This document shows positions 11,640-24,573 of a DNA stretch of 64,000 nt, one piece after another. A program made the translations under genes and the position numbers. The notes beneath the pieces were generated by a model. It did no database searches and was not told where the DNA came from. It worked only from the letters and a program-made list of their open reading frames with translations. The DNA is from Earliella scabrosa (Eukaryota; Basidiomycota; Agaricomycetes; Polyporales; Polyporaceae): assembly GCA_022605405.1 (NCBI GenBank), contig JABYQQ010000025.1, forward strand, positions 558,001 to 622,000, read 5' to 3'. The first letter of the stretch is position 1; each line of letters starts with the position of its first letter.

Positions 11640-14600
11640 ATGTCCGCCCCTGTAGAATTCTCGTCTGCTGTACGAGACAACACTGAGATGCCAACCGGCG
11701 AGTCTACAGCGGTGCGAGGTCCTTTGGGCTCTGTCACACTATTTGGTACTGACATTCCTGTGCCAGCCACCGAAGGCTACGAACGACCGTCCACCGCGAC
11801 TTCCGGATGACTGGAAACCCCTTACGCCCGAGGTAGGCATTTCTCGTATGCCTCGCTATGATTCAGTACAGATCATGCTCCAGGAACGCTGGAAAGAGCG
11901 TAAGAACGACTTTACCGAAGAAGAGAAGAAGGAGGCCTGGGAAAAGACAGCAGACGTCGTCAAGACCTATAGCGATGAGCTGGTTGAAAGGTGGAATAAA
12001 GAGATTGACAATCTCTTGGTCTACGTGAGTGTTGATCTCTGTATTGTTGCTTCACGTCTTGACCTGGATATAACTGAACAGGCCGGTCTGTTCTCCGCGG
12101 TTCTCACCGCTTTCAACGTCCAGTCCTATACGCTCCTCGCACCCGATCCCCAGGACCGCCTTCTCGATATCTTGCAGCAGATATCCGCACAACTCGGGAG
12201 CTTCTCCATCAATCCCTCATTCGTCAACTCTACCGCCCCCGCCGTCTCCCAGACCCCTGTTCCCCCGCCTCGAGCCCCACGCTCAGCCGTATGGCTCAAT
12301 ACGCTATGGTTCTCCAGTCTTATTCTCAGTCTCTCCGCGGCATCTATCGGCATCATGGTCAAGCAATGGCTCAACGAGTACAGCGCAGGCCTCTCTGGGT
12401 CCTCACGGCAAACGGCCCGCCTCCGTCAGCGTCGGCTCAATAGCCTAACGAAGTGGCGGGTTGGGTGGATTGTCGCAATCCTCCCGATACTCCTCCAGAT
12501 AGCCCTCGTTCTGTTCTTCTCCGGTCTTTTGGTCCTTTTATGGGGCCTCAACGACGTTGTTGCAGGCGTCGCATCCGCGCTCATTGGTACCCTGTCTATG
12601 ATCACCGCCAGCACCATTTTCCTTCCTTCCTTCACGAGCGATTGTTGCTATATCTCACATCCTTCCCTGTGGATATTTGCAGCAATGTTTCCCATGCGGC
12701 AAGTGTGGTATCATGTGCGCCGCATGACTTCGGATGGGATAGATGCGCTTCCTCAATATGCAAGTGCCCCCATCCTCACGACCGCACTTCGCAGGCTGAG
12801 CTTCTGGCTCTGGACAACTGACCCGCCGTCACCGCTCTGGCGCGGATGGGAGGTCCAGCATGTCTCAAGCAACTCGGAAAGTCTGGACAGCGACATCATC
12901 AAGATGGCATACACGACCACCCTGAACCCAGTCCATCTCGACGTCGCTTCGCCCTGCCTGAACGCGCTGTCTCTGAAAGAAGTCCTCCGCTGTTCAAAAG
13001 CGGTACACGAGGAGACCGTGCGTCATTGGAAGGACAATATGGGCGATGTTCAGCGCATGATGCCGAAGCACTTCTGGAGCGACGTCTGGGTTGCGCTGCA
13101 CACCACGCCTGACACTCAGGATGAAGTGTGGCGCGAATTTCAACGAAACGTGTGGTCTTATTGCTTTTGGGGTGCAAATCCTCAGCCAAGCACTTCACAC
13201 TTTGCGGCTTCGTATAATGCCAATATACACATCAAAGTGTACAACCACTCATTTGCTCTGATGCTACCTGTGTTGGGGCTCCAACTAGCAGAGGATGCAT
13301 CAAGCTTGATTCCGGGAATAGATAAGAGCCGTGAGGCCTCGGTCCCTCCTACCCTCGTGCGCATGCTAATCTGTCAACATTTTCCCAGATCTTGCATCCG
13401 TCGTACACCAGGCGCTTGACGCAGCTTCAACAGCCTGCAGAAGGCCGCCGACGGCGGGCGACATCGATGCTCTGAGGCGCGCACTTGATTCGCTTTTGAA
13501 CTGCGCTGCCCCCGATCCTGCCGCGCTTGAGGGCGACGCGAAGGCGACGATCCAGGCTATCCGGACGTTCACTCATCATGCCATCTCCGTCTTCTTCGAG
13601 CGGTTCCGGACTCTTGCCGGAGATGGCACCAACGGCGAAGCTGATAAAGAAGACATAGACAGGGCATGGGGGTCCATGGACTGGTTCATTGATTACCTCC
13701 GGACGAGACAGTATCAAGATGACGAATTCCTCCCCGAGCTGGTCAACGGGCTGGCAGCTTTGATTGCCCAAGACGAGAGGAGAATCGAGAAGCTGTGGAT
13801 TTTCAACAAAAGGTGGTTTCAAAAAGAACGGCGTAAGCTCGATGAGCGTGGAAAGGTGTGTTGTCTGGCATTGTTGCGCATAAGCCACAACTATGGATGC
13901 TCAATCTACGATTTACGGTTGCACCAGGCTAATGCAACCCTCAATGCTCCATCCACTGTCTTGAATGCATCGCAATATCGCAACTCTGTAGTCGACACAT
14001 GTATCATGGCCTCTGTAGCCGGTAATGGCAGCGAGGTTCGTCTGGTATTTATCCCAGTGTATGATGTGACGGCTGACTGACCGAATGACTCTCCATCACA
14101 GGGCACCTCGTCTGATCCTACGACCACGAGCATCAATGCACTTCATCCGTCTGACCCTTCCGCCAGCTCTCCGGTTCACGTCCTATCTTCCGAGCCCAAT
14201 GATCACGAGCAGTCTCAGGTATGTTGTGTACTGATATCTGCGCACACTCCGTTTGCTCATCCAATCATAGGCTGAATCGTCGCGACAGCCTATCAGCATA
14301 AACGGCGCGAGCATAGATATATCGCAGAACTCCCCCTCGTCTGCTCTCTCTCCTTCTTCAAACGTTGCCTCCTCCGAGCCTAGCGCGCATGCTGTGGTTT
14401 GTGTAACGCCATTTCATATGTACATACCACTCGACTTACATGTGGTTACCCCAACAGCCGGAAATCCCGTTCAATGCAGTGAGCACGAACCTCAGTGTGC
14501 CGGAGAGCTCCACCCCTGTATCCGCCGCCCTCACTCTCGGTACAGCGCCCTTGGAATCCGATGGTGGCACAGAGGTTCGTTCTAGTATGTCTATCTGTGT

Positions 14601-14914
14601 GCACAACTCAAGACGTTCTATCCAGATCCAATGCCCACCGAAGGATCTTGCCGCTAATCATGCAGACGCAAACACGAATCTCTCGGAAGCTTCCGCCCCT
14701 ACAGTTACTACTACAGCCGTCACTCCCTCCGAACCCGGTGACGATGCCGTCGGGGTATGTTGCAGTCAGCGATCACACGTACATCACAGTGAGCTTACAC
14801 TGGACGCGATCTCCACAGCATTCTCTCCCGTCGGATGCTACGGACACGAACCCGAATGAGTTGAGGGCTCCCACCTCTGCAGTTCACTCTTCTACAGCAT
14901 CCTCCGGCGATTGA
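11640..14914 (+). CDS. DUF6535 membrane protein G1, 11 exons, 895 aa
   Basis: Exons: 11640-11711, 11767-11832, 11884-12024, 12082-13330, 13389-13855, 13928-14035, 14102-14218, 14271-14396, 14458-14574, 14626-14754, 14819-14914. The DUF6535 domain covers about residues 47-300: a charged region ending WNKEIDNLLVY, then membrane segments near 94-110 (AGLFSAVLTAFNVQSY), 164-185, 221-246 and 251-275. A soluble region with PPSPLWRGWE and HFWSDVWVALH follows. One C-terminal module (about residues 510-665, CAAPDPAALEGDAKATIQ, VFFERFR) precedes a Ser/Thr/Pro-rich tail built from six small phase-0 exons. The 58-bp intron at 13331-13388 is required: without it the frame closes at 13419. The fifth-from-last splice positions are fixed by comparison with G2-G4; the acceptor before 14626 could lie 18 bp later. 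Function unknown; probably a membrane protein. Confidence 0.87.
13389..13855 (+). repeat. C-terminal module exon of G1 (single copy)
   Basis: This about 155-residue module is present once in G1 and G3 and twice in G2 and G4. It is predicted to be mainly helical from its spacing of aliphatic residues. It opens after a phase-1 intron and closes at LDERGK before a phase-0 intron. Module signature: AAPDPAALEGDAKATIQAIR, then ISVFFERFR, then AWGSMDWFID and DDEFLPELVNGLA. Confidence 0.8.
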
Positions 14915-15400
14915 ACAAATCCATCGATCTCGACGTCCCACATCCCAACTCTGTGAGACACATCGTCCTATTTCGACCCTCCCCCCGAAACCATGCAAGT
15001 CTTCCTTCCTTCAGCCTCGTCGTGTACCTCTCTAGAGGAGCTTCATCCCAGCCCGAGTCTCCTCTCCGTCTATGTACCAAAGCGTACCTCGCATTCTTGC
15101 CACATATCCTTGCGTCATTCGCATCTCTCAACACTATGCTCCTTCGTCGTATCTGTGGCTCCATATTACTGTCTGTAACAAGTACATACACGCTGACTTC
15201 GCACCCTAGCTACATCTGTTCATTCCTCCCTCTCGTTCTTGGCCTGACCATCGTTGTCGCATATCTATAGATCAGTACCTGTTCGAGCGCTCGATTACAC
15301 CCGCGTGGTTCGGCGGACAAGCAACAGGCATGATTCATAAGACGTCTCGAGCAGGAGTATACATGACATACTCGCATAGACAGCAGACCGACGATCGGGG
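14915..15400 (+). other. 3' flank of G1
   Basis: This flank is conserved after all four DUF6535 genes, including the start of a short open frame, MQVFLPSASSCTSLE at 14993. That frame closes at different places in each copy, so it is more likely 3' untranslated sequence than a gene. No clear polyadenylation signal was identified. Confidence 0.4.
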
Positions 15401-17763
15401 GATGTCCGACAGCCCATCGCTCCCCGCCCTTGCCTTGGCGGCCTGCGTCACGGTCCGCGCGGGACTCAGCACTCGCACTCGACCTGGACGAGCCCGTACA
15501 GATCCGCTACCGAGTCGACGCTGGTGTCGGTGTCCGCCACTGATTCGGTAGCGAGGGCCGCTAGGAGCACGCAGACGAGGCTCGTGGTCGCGCTGGACGC
15601 CGGAGAGAGCCCGCAGTGGCACCGTGAATACGCGCGCTCCGCCTCCTCTTCAACTCCACCGTGATACCGTCCGTACTCCGTCCTCCATCCTTTACACGTC
15701 GACAGCCGCCACGACGGAGTGCGACTCGGACCGATGCGCATCGTCGCATGCGCGAGGAACATTGGCTGCGCGCAATTGTCGGTGCCTCGCCGTACCTTGC
15801 GTGTCCATCAGGATGGCCGTTCTTGACAAGGGCGAGTCGCCACCTGCGGCTGGAGAGTGGGTCGAGAACAGAACCATGACGTCGCTCACGCGATTCGCAA
15901 ACTGTGGTGAGCGGAGGGCAGATGGGCATGAGAGCGGATAGGATATTGTGGGTGACGCGTACCGTGAAGGTCCGTCTGGCGTCGCGGGCGTGCGGTGTAG
16001 TGGTTGCTACTGGTGGCTAATGATGGTGGGTACGCTGTAGAGGGGAGGTTCGGGAGTGAAGACGGCTGGTAGTCGCGCGAAGGCGCGCAACTGAAAACGA
16101 TGTCGGTCGAGAGTTACATGGAGGTGAATGACGCAGACGCGAGCACAGACGACGACGTCGAGGGATCCCGGAAGGTCGGAGAGGTAGGAAGCGTCCGTGT
16201 AGCAGGCGCAAGAGCACGAAGGGGGATGCGCACATCGCCCTTTGCATTGCACGACAACCGTCGGGATCTCGAACTTGTACGTGAAAGCTGGCGAGATCGT
16301 GCGCTTGTGCAGAGTCCTCGCAACTCTTCGGTCCACACGAGACGACGACGATGGCCTCATGCACCGAAGAGAGTGGGTGGATGGGCTGCATGCGCACGGC
16401 AGACGGATGCGTGGGTTCAGTGGGCTGCAATACTCATGTGCGAAGTGCGGGCATGGAATAGTAGACCTACATGTGGCTCGACGAACGACATGAATCGAAG
16501 TACACACCTACGCAACGAACAGTACTCCGTAGGAGCGACTTGCGCGGGTGATACGGCGACGGGAGTGCGAGCTGCGAACCCAGTCTACCTCGTGCACGTG
16601 GTAGACGCGGTGTCGTCAGCGTTCGCAGCGCACGATAACCGAGCACTCGCGTTTCGTCGATCCAAGAAACCGAGCGGAGCGTCGCCTCGTCCATGATGGG
16701 AATGGGCGCGGAGGTTGGGAGGAGAGAGGGCGCGGGTGTGTGGGACTCGAGCTAGCTGATGCATCAAGCTTGAGTGAGCATCCAAGAGACGAGAAGAGTG
16801 TTCCCACTGGTCGTCTATTGCGCTATGGCGGAAGCATGGAGACAGATGGACGCACCCAATGACTCCTTGAGGAAGCTGCTTCCTGGGGCAAAGCACCGAG
16901 CGCGCGACAACTAGACGATCACGGCCAGCTGTTGGGATCCCCGGCTGCAGTCGTCCACTCTTCGGTAGCTCATATTGGTACCGCGCGAGGACGAGACCGG
17001 TTTCGCCAAATCCGGAGACGTCACCTATTGCAGGGCCACGATTATGGGGACGAGAATAGAGGCGGAGCCTTGAGTGTGATAGACTATATGCGAACGAGCA
17101 TCGTACACATGAGGCGTGCGCATTCGTCTGGGAGCTCATGGAATGGGATGGAGCGCTATCTTGGACCGATTGGGGTTAGCGAGAGCGGTCGCTGGGCTCG
17201 GTGCGGAGGGTGCTCGCGCTCATGGATGGAGTTCGATGATGTGCAGGCCCTACTGGAGTCCGGCGCGGCCCGTCCTGGTCAATGAAGTCCGCTCTCAGAG
17301 ACGGTAGTTACGCACTCGAAAATCCCCATCGGAGCGTACTGCGCCTGAGCGCACGTCCCGACTCCCATCCCCGGCCGTCTCGTCCAATGGAGATCATGTG
17401 GAGCTCTTGATACGCGTGCCGAGAGAGAATGGACGGCCTGTTCATACAGACGAGGGTCACGTCAGAGTGCGGGAGGACCCGAGTGGTGCATAGACACGTA
17501 CCAAGCGCCCTGACCAGACGCGAGCAGAGTGCACATCGGCCGCCACCGAGAGGGGCGAGACGGTGGTAACGGGCTGTTGTGCGGCCAAGGACTGGCCGCT
17601 GTCGTCCGCAGGTTGGATGACGCAGGTGGACGAGGCCGCTGGGGAGCAAATTGGACAGCGGAGACTGGAATCGAGCTGGGGCTCAGAGAAGTCGAGGCAA
17701 GCGCAGAGTGCGCTCAGCACAGGAAGGCCATCGAAGTCGGGAGTTGTCGTCACCGGGAAGAAC
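15401..17763 (-). pseudogene. Block A, unit 1: decayed minus-strand gene, family unassigned
   Basis: Minus-strand block repeated at about 33000-35421, 45617-48171 and 59646-62213. A readable end piece (about 15762-15466) contains VCVLLAALATESVADTDTS followed by DSVADLYGLVQVECEC. Upstream pieces include SDVMVLFSTHSPAAGG (about 15888) and PVLRPVSSTRTLASFF near 17755-17800. A good intron is visible at about 17508-17445, with a GTACGT donor, CTGACGTGAC branch region and GAACAG acceptor. Hydrophobic pieces suggest a membrane protein, possibly of the DUF6533/DUF6534 kind, but this is a guess. Pieces cannot be joined into one frame. Confidence 0.35.
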
Positions 17764-20480
17764 GACGCCAGTGTTCGGGTGCTGCTGACAGGTCGGAGAA
17801 CAGGGGAGATTGCCATGACCAAGGTGAAGACGAAGGGGCAGCAAGCACAGAGCGATAACGACTCGACCGAAGGAGCTCGAGAGGGCGAGCTAAGTTCAAC
17901 GACGCGAGCTCTCCGGCCGGCGCGCAGGGTCACACCGCACGTGCCTGCATGTCACCCAGTAACTCTTGTGTTCGGTTCCGCACACGGAAGGCAGCTTGAC
18001 GGTTTTCTGTACGCGTACGACCCCGTTGCCTGTCAAGCTGTAGCTCGCATCATCAAAACACGTTGAATGAGAACAATACGAGTGTGTATTGATACGCAAA
18101 TTCAGTACTCGGGAGTCATGACGGGTCGGAACAACCACCAACGACAGGAACACCACCCACAGGAATTTTCAGGCAGGAGACGCACATGCGGTACGGACAG
18201 GTATAGATCCATCGCAATGACAGGGAAGAAGACGGGACGAGGACGAGAGCTTGGCAAAGAAAAGTACCAGATTACTCGGACAGGAAGGGACTAGAGCGCG
18301 AGTCGACTTGTCCGGAGTCTTGGCCGCAGTTGAGGACGTCGAGGGTCGCAACCGTTGGATGCGGACAGAGTTCGTCGCAGTCTCCTGTGCTGCTCCTGAC
18401 ACCCTATGTAGATCCGAGACTGCGCTGCAGCGGGAACGCCGTCTCGGTCGGACCGCGGTGGAGGAGAGGACGAGACGGTGCGCCACTAGACCCTGCGCGG
18501 AGAGGACGCCAGAAGGACGGATATTGGTGCATAGCGGGAGACTCAATCTCAACGCGTCGATGTGCCTGCGAAGGTGCCATGAGTCTAACTCTTCAGCTTC
18601 TGCGCGTGTACGTTTCGCAGACCACCATCAGTAGTCGCAGGACACCGCAACAGCGCGCCCAGTATCCGCGGATGGTGATACATAGGTGGTATGCGAGAGA
18701 GACTATGAGGGTGACGGCTCGGGTGTGGGATACTCTTGAGTGAGACAGGCGACTGAGGTAGACGGAGTATGTGCCCATGTTCAAATCGGCCTCCGCGTCA
18801 GCAGCGATCACCTCCAGGCCGGAGATGACGATGGTCATAGGGCCGAACACTCTCAGCAGGCCGGAGGGCGCGCGCACCGTCGCTGTCTCCCATCACCAAC
18901 AGCCTCCATCTTCGGGTCCAATGTCAAACCACGCCGGAGGTGGGGCTCCAAGGACACGAGTACGTTTGTGCTCTACCTCTCCGCTGGCCGGACAAGCGAA
19001 TGGGCGCGTGAGTCGCCATATTGTCCGCGCAACCGTCGAACTCGGGGCCAGACCGGCGCCTGATAGAGCGTGGGCGACGGCACCGTGAGTTGGGTCAGAT
19101 AGACTTCGCATGTCGAACTCCGGAGATCCCTGGACGCCACGGTGCTAGCTTCGCAGGAGACAGGAGTTGAGTCACGGAGCGGATAAATGACGCCGTCAGG
19201 CCGTGTAACGCAAATCGCGCGAGCGGCGGGCTTAAATAGACGAGAGCGAAGTACGAGGAAGCGTGTGAGCGAGCGGATACGTCCTATGCGGGGTTTCGGA
19301 GTAGACCATATGCGCACTGCTGTTGCTGCTCGAATCGGAGACTCCGGCTGCTATTGCGGGAGGTACTCAGACTCGGAAGAGTGATCGGGCTTGAAACCGG
19401 AGTCTTCGTCGTCAGCGCTGGGATTAGAGCTGGAAGATGGAGTACCGAGGTCCGAGCGAGCAGTCGGAATTACAGCGCCATCGGGACGTGCGACACGGAC
19501 CGCGCGAGCGGCGAGCTGGGGAGCGGCCCTGCGAGTGCACCCGACACGGCGTTTCGGTTTCGGACGCACTGGTGCTGGGAATGATGAACCCAGCTGCTGT
19601 TGCGGGTGCAGCATTGCTGAAGGAGGAGGGACACGTACTCAGACTCGAAGGCATGATTGGGCTCGACACTGGGATCTTCGTCATCAGAGCAGGGGTTGGA
19701 ACTGGAGATGGAGTAGCAAGATCCAAGGGAGCAGTCGTACGAGCGCGCACGCGAACAACGGGTCGCGGGATGGCAGGTGCGTGCGCATGAGCCGGGGCGT
19801 GCTCGAATCTCGTCTCGGCTTCGACAGCTCGTGTGACAAAGGGGAGCGGGAGGAATGCCCCGCTACGTGCGCATGCAGTAGCAGAGAGGACCGCACGGTA
19901 TGCGATCTGCGGACTACACTCGTGTTAGCAGAGATACTAGACGAGGAACACCGAACTCACCAGCATATGCTCGCTTCCCGGCACAAGGTGCACATCCTCC
20001 AGAGAGCGGATGGACGTGGGGTACGACCGCAGAAACGCGAGCTCGCGGAGATGCTGCCAGGGCCTGTATCGCGCGGATTGAACGCTGACGTGTCCTTGAG
20101 GCTTTGCTGCTATGTCCGAATCGTCGTGGCATGGTCTGACGAAGAAATCGCACTCCTTCGTGTACTGAGACGAGGGAAAGAGCCGTGATGCAGGCTAGGG
20201 AGATCTTGCGCTACCTATAGCTCTTCATAGGAGGAGACGCAGAGGAGAGATAGACGCACCTCAGTGACTCGTCGACCAAGTTGCTTCAGGTCTCAGTGCA
20301 GGATAATGAGCGGTCGCTCACTCGAGATGCGGATCGTACTACTAGCTCACCTTGGCATCCCGTGGCCACGTCCCATATCCCATGCCATCTGCTCGTGCCG
20401 ACACCTCCAACCTGAGACCAAACGGGACATTATCTCTCGCCGGCAGGACTCGAGGCGAAGCGTCGCGCCTGATGGTTTCT
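17764..20480 (-). pseudogene. Block B, unit 2: decayed minus-strand block
   Basis: Second copy of the block at 1-2050, longer by additional repeated sequence near 19380-19650. The same peptides occur on the minus strand: STVASRDLRS near 19110-19150 and ISGLEVIAADAEADLNMG near 18775-18830, here one residue shorter than in unit 1. A probable intron (GTGCGTCTAT donor) lies near 20260. Frames are broken, so no gene model is given. Confidence 0.3.
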
Positions 20481-22100
20481 GGGCTGGACAGTCATAGTCG
20501 TAGGAGGGGGAAAGCGGGCACGTTGATGTGAGACTTCATCGAGCTGCGAGGAATGCCGTCTTGAACCCGTGGAGGTCAGCGGTTGTAGTCGTCCAACACG
20601 ATGATGATGCAGGCGGACAGGAAGGTGAGGGAGAGTGCCTAGGTTGCCGACTAGTCAGAATAGCGATGTTTGCGGTAGGGATACGTCACGAGTGAGGACG
20701 AGCCGGACACCTACGGTCTGAGCAGCTTGAAGTGGGTTGCTAGAGGAGTCGAAGGTCGGGATGAAAGATGACAGGGCAGGGAGCGCTCGCAGGTGCTCCG
20801 ACCAAGATCGCCTTCAGTCGAGCTCGTGGTTGCTATTGGATCGCCAGGAACCAGGACATAGGGAGCTGGAGTGAGCGCAGAACTATGATAGCTAGGAGAG
20901 GCCAAAGAGACTGAGAGAAGGGAAGAGACAGGTGCGAAGACGCGCGTGTTGAGCTCGGCTGCGGACCGCACCGGGCCGTCTTCAGCGTCTCTCTCCTCCT
21001 GTTGAGGTCGCGGCCCTCTTGAATTCAACTCCGTTGTCCTGCGCTCATCCTCCGTTATGCGGGCGCAATGTCTAGTGCAGTGCCAGCAAGACCTGAGAGA
21101 TCCAGCGCCGACCTCTACAGGTCCCATAACTCGCTCTGTCTGGCCCTCGCTCGCATATGATTAGAAATCGCTTTTCTGCCTGCACGAGCCAGTCCCTCAC
21201 ATTCGTTCTTACCGTCTGAAGCCAGCCATGCGGTCGACATCCCTTCTCCCGCTTTCAGACCCGGACGCCTCTCAGGCGACGCTGCTTTCTAGCAATACCT
21301 AGCCATATGGGAGTTGGTCCTGTCCCCCGCGTTCATCCCGAGACCAACTCCTTGCGCTTGATCGTGGACCTGGATCCGGACACTGGAGATGAGGTTGAGG
21401 TGGGGGATATCGGTCTGTTTGTTGTCACGGCTGCGAGGTATGTCGCTCCGAATCTATGCGAACAATTGTCCAGGAAAGAAAGCGTGCGGGCTGGGGTGCT
21501 CATGCTTGCTCGCCCGACAGAAAAATCGCTCCCAATTCTCTCCCGTCTACTTCGTCATACTTTCAAGTTGTCAGGACTCACAAGTGTGCGCATATACTCT
21601 TCACTCCGGGCTAGAGCATCCCAAATTCCCCATCGTCCGATCGTAACCCGCACACGAAGAAGACAACCCAGCATTCGTGAGTACATAGTCTGCATCTCAA
21701 CTCTTCGCCGACATCTCTCCCACCTGCGCCTGTGCACAGAAACCATAGCAAGTCAAGGTCATACAGCGCAAATGGACCGTCCTCGGTGCTTCCAATACGC
21801 TTCAGGTCTATGGCAGCCGACCGGATAGCACGTCAGCGTTGCTCGACCCTCGAAGCCCCATTCGATGCTGGACAGCGCGAGGGGAAGATCGTCGATCCGA
21901 CCTGGCCGTCAACATCCCGCTCCACTCGCTTGTCCGCCCTGCGTGCTGTTCGCGCGTCGCGACGTTACGCTGAACGGTCCTCGGCGTCGGGCGCACGTCT
22001 GGCAGCGTCTTCCCTACATCGCAACATGGCCATGTCCGAGTGGCCATCCACCCGCCGGCCTGCACTAGTCTCACCCAATCACCTTCCGATGCGCCATGGA
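20481..22100 (+). other. Inter-gene stretch, unit 2, with a 173-codon open frame at 21307-21828
   Basis: An ATG at 21307 opens a 173-codon frame containing VDLDPDTGDEVEVGDIGLF and ARPTEKSLPILSRLLRH. The acidic DLDP(E/D)xGDEVE piece is shared with units 1 and 4, but the other copies are interrupted and one has an apparent GTACGT intron in it (51703). The end of the frame is not conserved. It may be an exon of an unidentified gene. The rest of the stretch shows no gene. Confidence 0.3.
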
Positions 22101-23760
22101 TGGCGTTCCTCTTGCTGCATCTGCATCTTATCAGAGCGGCGTTCGCTTGCATGTGGGCCGTCCGCGCGCGTTTTCCATCACCCCCATGTCTCTCCTCAGA
22201 TCGCGCTCGTTCCGCATCTCGCTGTTTACCCTACCGGAGCCTCCCCCTTGTCCCCGAGCCCCCATGCGTGTGCGGAGCCCATGCTACATCTTTCTGAAGC
22301 TTTGAGGACGTTGCAATGCATTCTGGTATGGCCCGGCAAATACGCGGCCTGGTCTCGCCCAGAATGTCTGCGAAGACCACTGAAGTGACGTTCTCGCGCA
22401 GACAAAGGCCTTCGTTCGATGAAATGCTCGAGAAGCCAATACTACATCGCGTCCACTCTCAACCCACCCGGCTCTGGCTCTTCCCATCCTCGATGCCCGG
22501 CTCAGCAGAATGAGCGTTCGGGAGCCTCGAAGAATCGCCATTCCGTTGCCGTATGGGTCATTTACACGCCTTCGTCTCACACCCACGGGTTGTCGGACTA
22601 GGTTCTTCCTGTTCGCCTATTCAGACGCCAGTTCCACCTCGCGAGTGCACGGCAGTAGCATCGCGCTCCCACCGCTCACGTACGATTTGAATGGATATAC
22701 ACCATGTTTGCCGGCAGGACCACGCGTGTTGCACGAAAATCGTTAGAGGCGCCATCCAGGTTCGTCTATCCGTTGTATCTGACGCTTTGGATGGGAACGT
22801 TCATTGATGATGTAGGAGAATCAGACCGGTGTCAAGAAGAAGCACTTCCAGATCGAGCAGTACCCTGCTTCAGGCCGCTCGCGATCCATTCATACTGTCC
22901 GCAGGTTCTACGAAGCGCTGGCCGACCTCCAGTCGGGGCTCTTCGCACTCTTCTCCGCGCTCGATAACGTCCCGAACAGCCTTGCGAACCAGCGCCAAAT
23001 CGTCACAGGTTCTTGAGCTGCAGCTCCTGGGCTGGGTAGACGGGTTAATCGAGTTCGTGACGATCTCCACAGAGGTAAGGATCGCGGCGCACAAGAACAG
23101 CCGCGCGTGCATGGCGCGGTCTACTTCGTTCCGAACATCCTCGGTATACTGCTCATCAAGAACAAGGTTGGGCTGTACTTCACACATGGGCTGATCGGTG
23201 CGTTCCTCGGTGACCTCCCTAAAATTTACGGCGATTCTCACGTGCATGAGTGCAGCAGGTATTGGACCACGGACTTCGTCTTCTCCCTGCCCTCACACTC
23301 GAGTTACCGTGGGGCGCATGAAGCGCATGGCGACGAACGCGAGCATGCTCATGGCGTACCGTGTTAGTAAGCACTCCTCGCTCGCCCTTATACCGTCCGA
23401 GTCTGAGCGCTGACATGACGCTTCGGCGACAGAAACCACATGCCGTCGGCTGCTCCGATGTGGTCTGCTCCCTCCTTATGCGCTGCATCCGGTGGCTGCT
23501 CTGGCAGGGAAATAAAAAGTGCAATGCAGAACCGGCAGACAAGTACGATAGAGTGTACATCAAGGTTGTGCTCGCAGACGGCCGATCCTGGACAGAGCGG
23601 CGGGTGGACCAGGAGTGTTGGGCTGAATTCCTGCTTGAGGGCTGCACTCACGTATACTTCGTGCGCGGTAATTCCTGAACTTGGCTGACGTCTAGAGTCC
23701 GGACCTCCATCGAGTGTATTGTTGAGTAAGGAGCTGATAACGTATTGACATATTAGATTC
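22101..23760 (+). pseudogene. Decayed plus-strand coding region, unit 2, unidentified
   Basis: This is the better copy of the region at 3641-5530. An exon-like piece begins after an acceptor near 22905 with FYEALADLQSGLFALFSALD and then breaks. Another runs VYFVPNILGILLI to VGLYFTHGLIGAFLGDL (about 23119-23220), which looks like one or two membrane segments. I could not join them. The family is not recognised. Confidence 0.3.
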
Positions 23761-23880
23761 GCCTCGTCCTCGCCTGTCTTGTTGCTATGAGATGTGTCCC
23801 AACACATAGAACAGAAATGGAATTGACGGGAAAACTGTCGCTCGCCATGTTCCAGACAGGTTGGAACTCTGCTCGGTCAG

Positions 23881-24573
23881 TTATTTCCTGACCATCATGC
23901 TAATCGAGGCCACAGAAAGACTGAGAACGAGACTTGAGAACCACAGTGCGTTCAACAATTCCTCCAAACGGGACGGTTCCAACGGAGCAGGATCTTGCCG
24001 AGATGTATCCGCCTGAGTAGCAGGATTGACGAAAGATAGGTGATTTGTGGCACTACTGATGTGCGCAGAGATCTGCTGCAGAGCGTGTAGCACGATGTTG
24101 GGCGTTCCTGCGCTTTGGAGTTGCACGTTGAAAGCGGGAATAATGGTTAAGAACAATCCTGCCTGGTCCGTACCATTAGAATCTGCTGGACCCACGAAGA
24201 CCAGGAACTTACATATACTAGCAGCGTCTCCCATTCTTCACTCACAGCCCATCGTCTGACCGTGTTACTCTTCAAGGCCTTCACGACTGTGACTGTAATT
24301 TCCGAGTCTTCCGAACATTTCTGGCGTTGTTATACGATACTACACTGAGCTCGAGCGCAGTTTACATATGCTGTGACTACATACCTCTGGACACGGTAGC
24401 TTCCACTCTTGAACTTGTTGACTTGGACCTACGGGCGTGTCGTCATGTCCTAGTGGCGGATGCTGTTGATCATTGTCAATGACTACCACACCGGAGACTA
24501 TTGAACTACGGACCTGCAGAAATGTCCCAACCAGTTCTGAATCACCCGGTGGAGTTAGAAAAGAGATACACAT
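23881..24573 (-). pseudogene. Short DUF6535 gene, unit 2 copy, probably degraded
   Basis: Counterpart of 5648-6373 with exons 24573-24514, 24462-24385, 24344-24213 and 24162-23881. It ends with the same SMMVRK stop just after the second membrane segment. Read with the equivalent acceptor, exon 3 meets a TAA at its fifth codon (24332-24330) and is 9 bp shorter than in unit 1. An acceptor farther in (CGCCAG, about 24322) would avoid the stop, so the copy may still be translatable as about 175-180 aa. The shared stop position in both copies argues that truncation is old. Confidence 0.6.

Noticed and set aside
13419..13496. Apparent frameshift splitting G1 into two genes
   Set aside because: A 58-bp intron at 13331-13388, at the same place as the 57-bp introns of the other copies, restores the frame.
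14993..15178. Open frame MQVFLPSASSCTSLE downstream of each DUF6535 gene
   Set aside because: The start is kept but the frame ends differently in each copy and the composition is that of the 3' flank; treated as untranslated.
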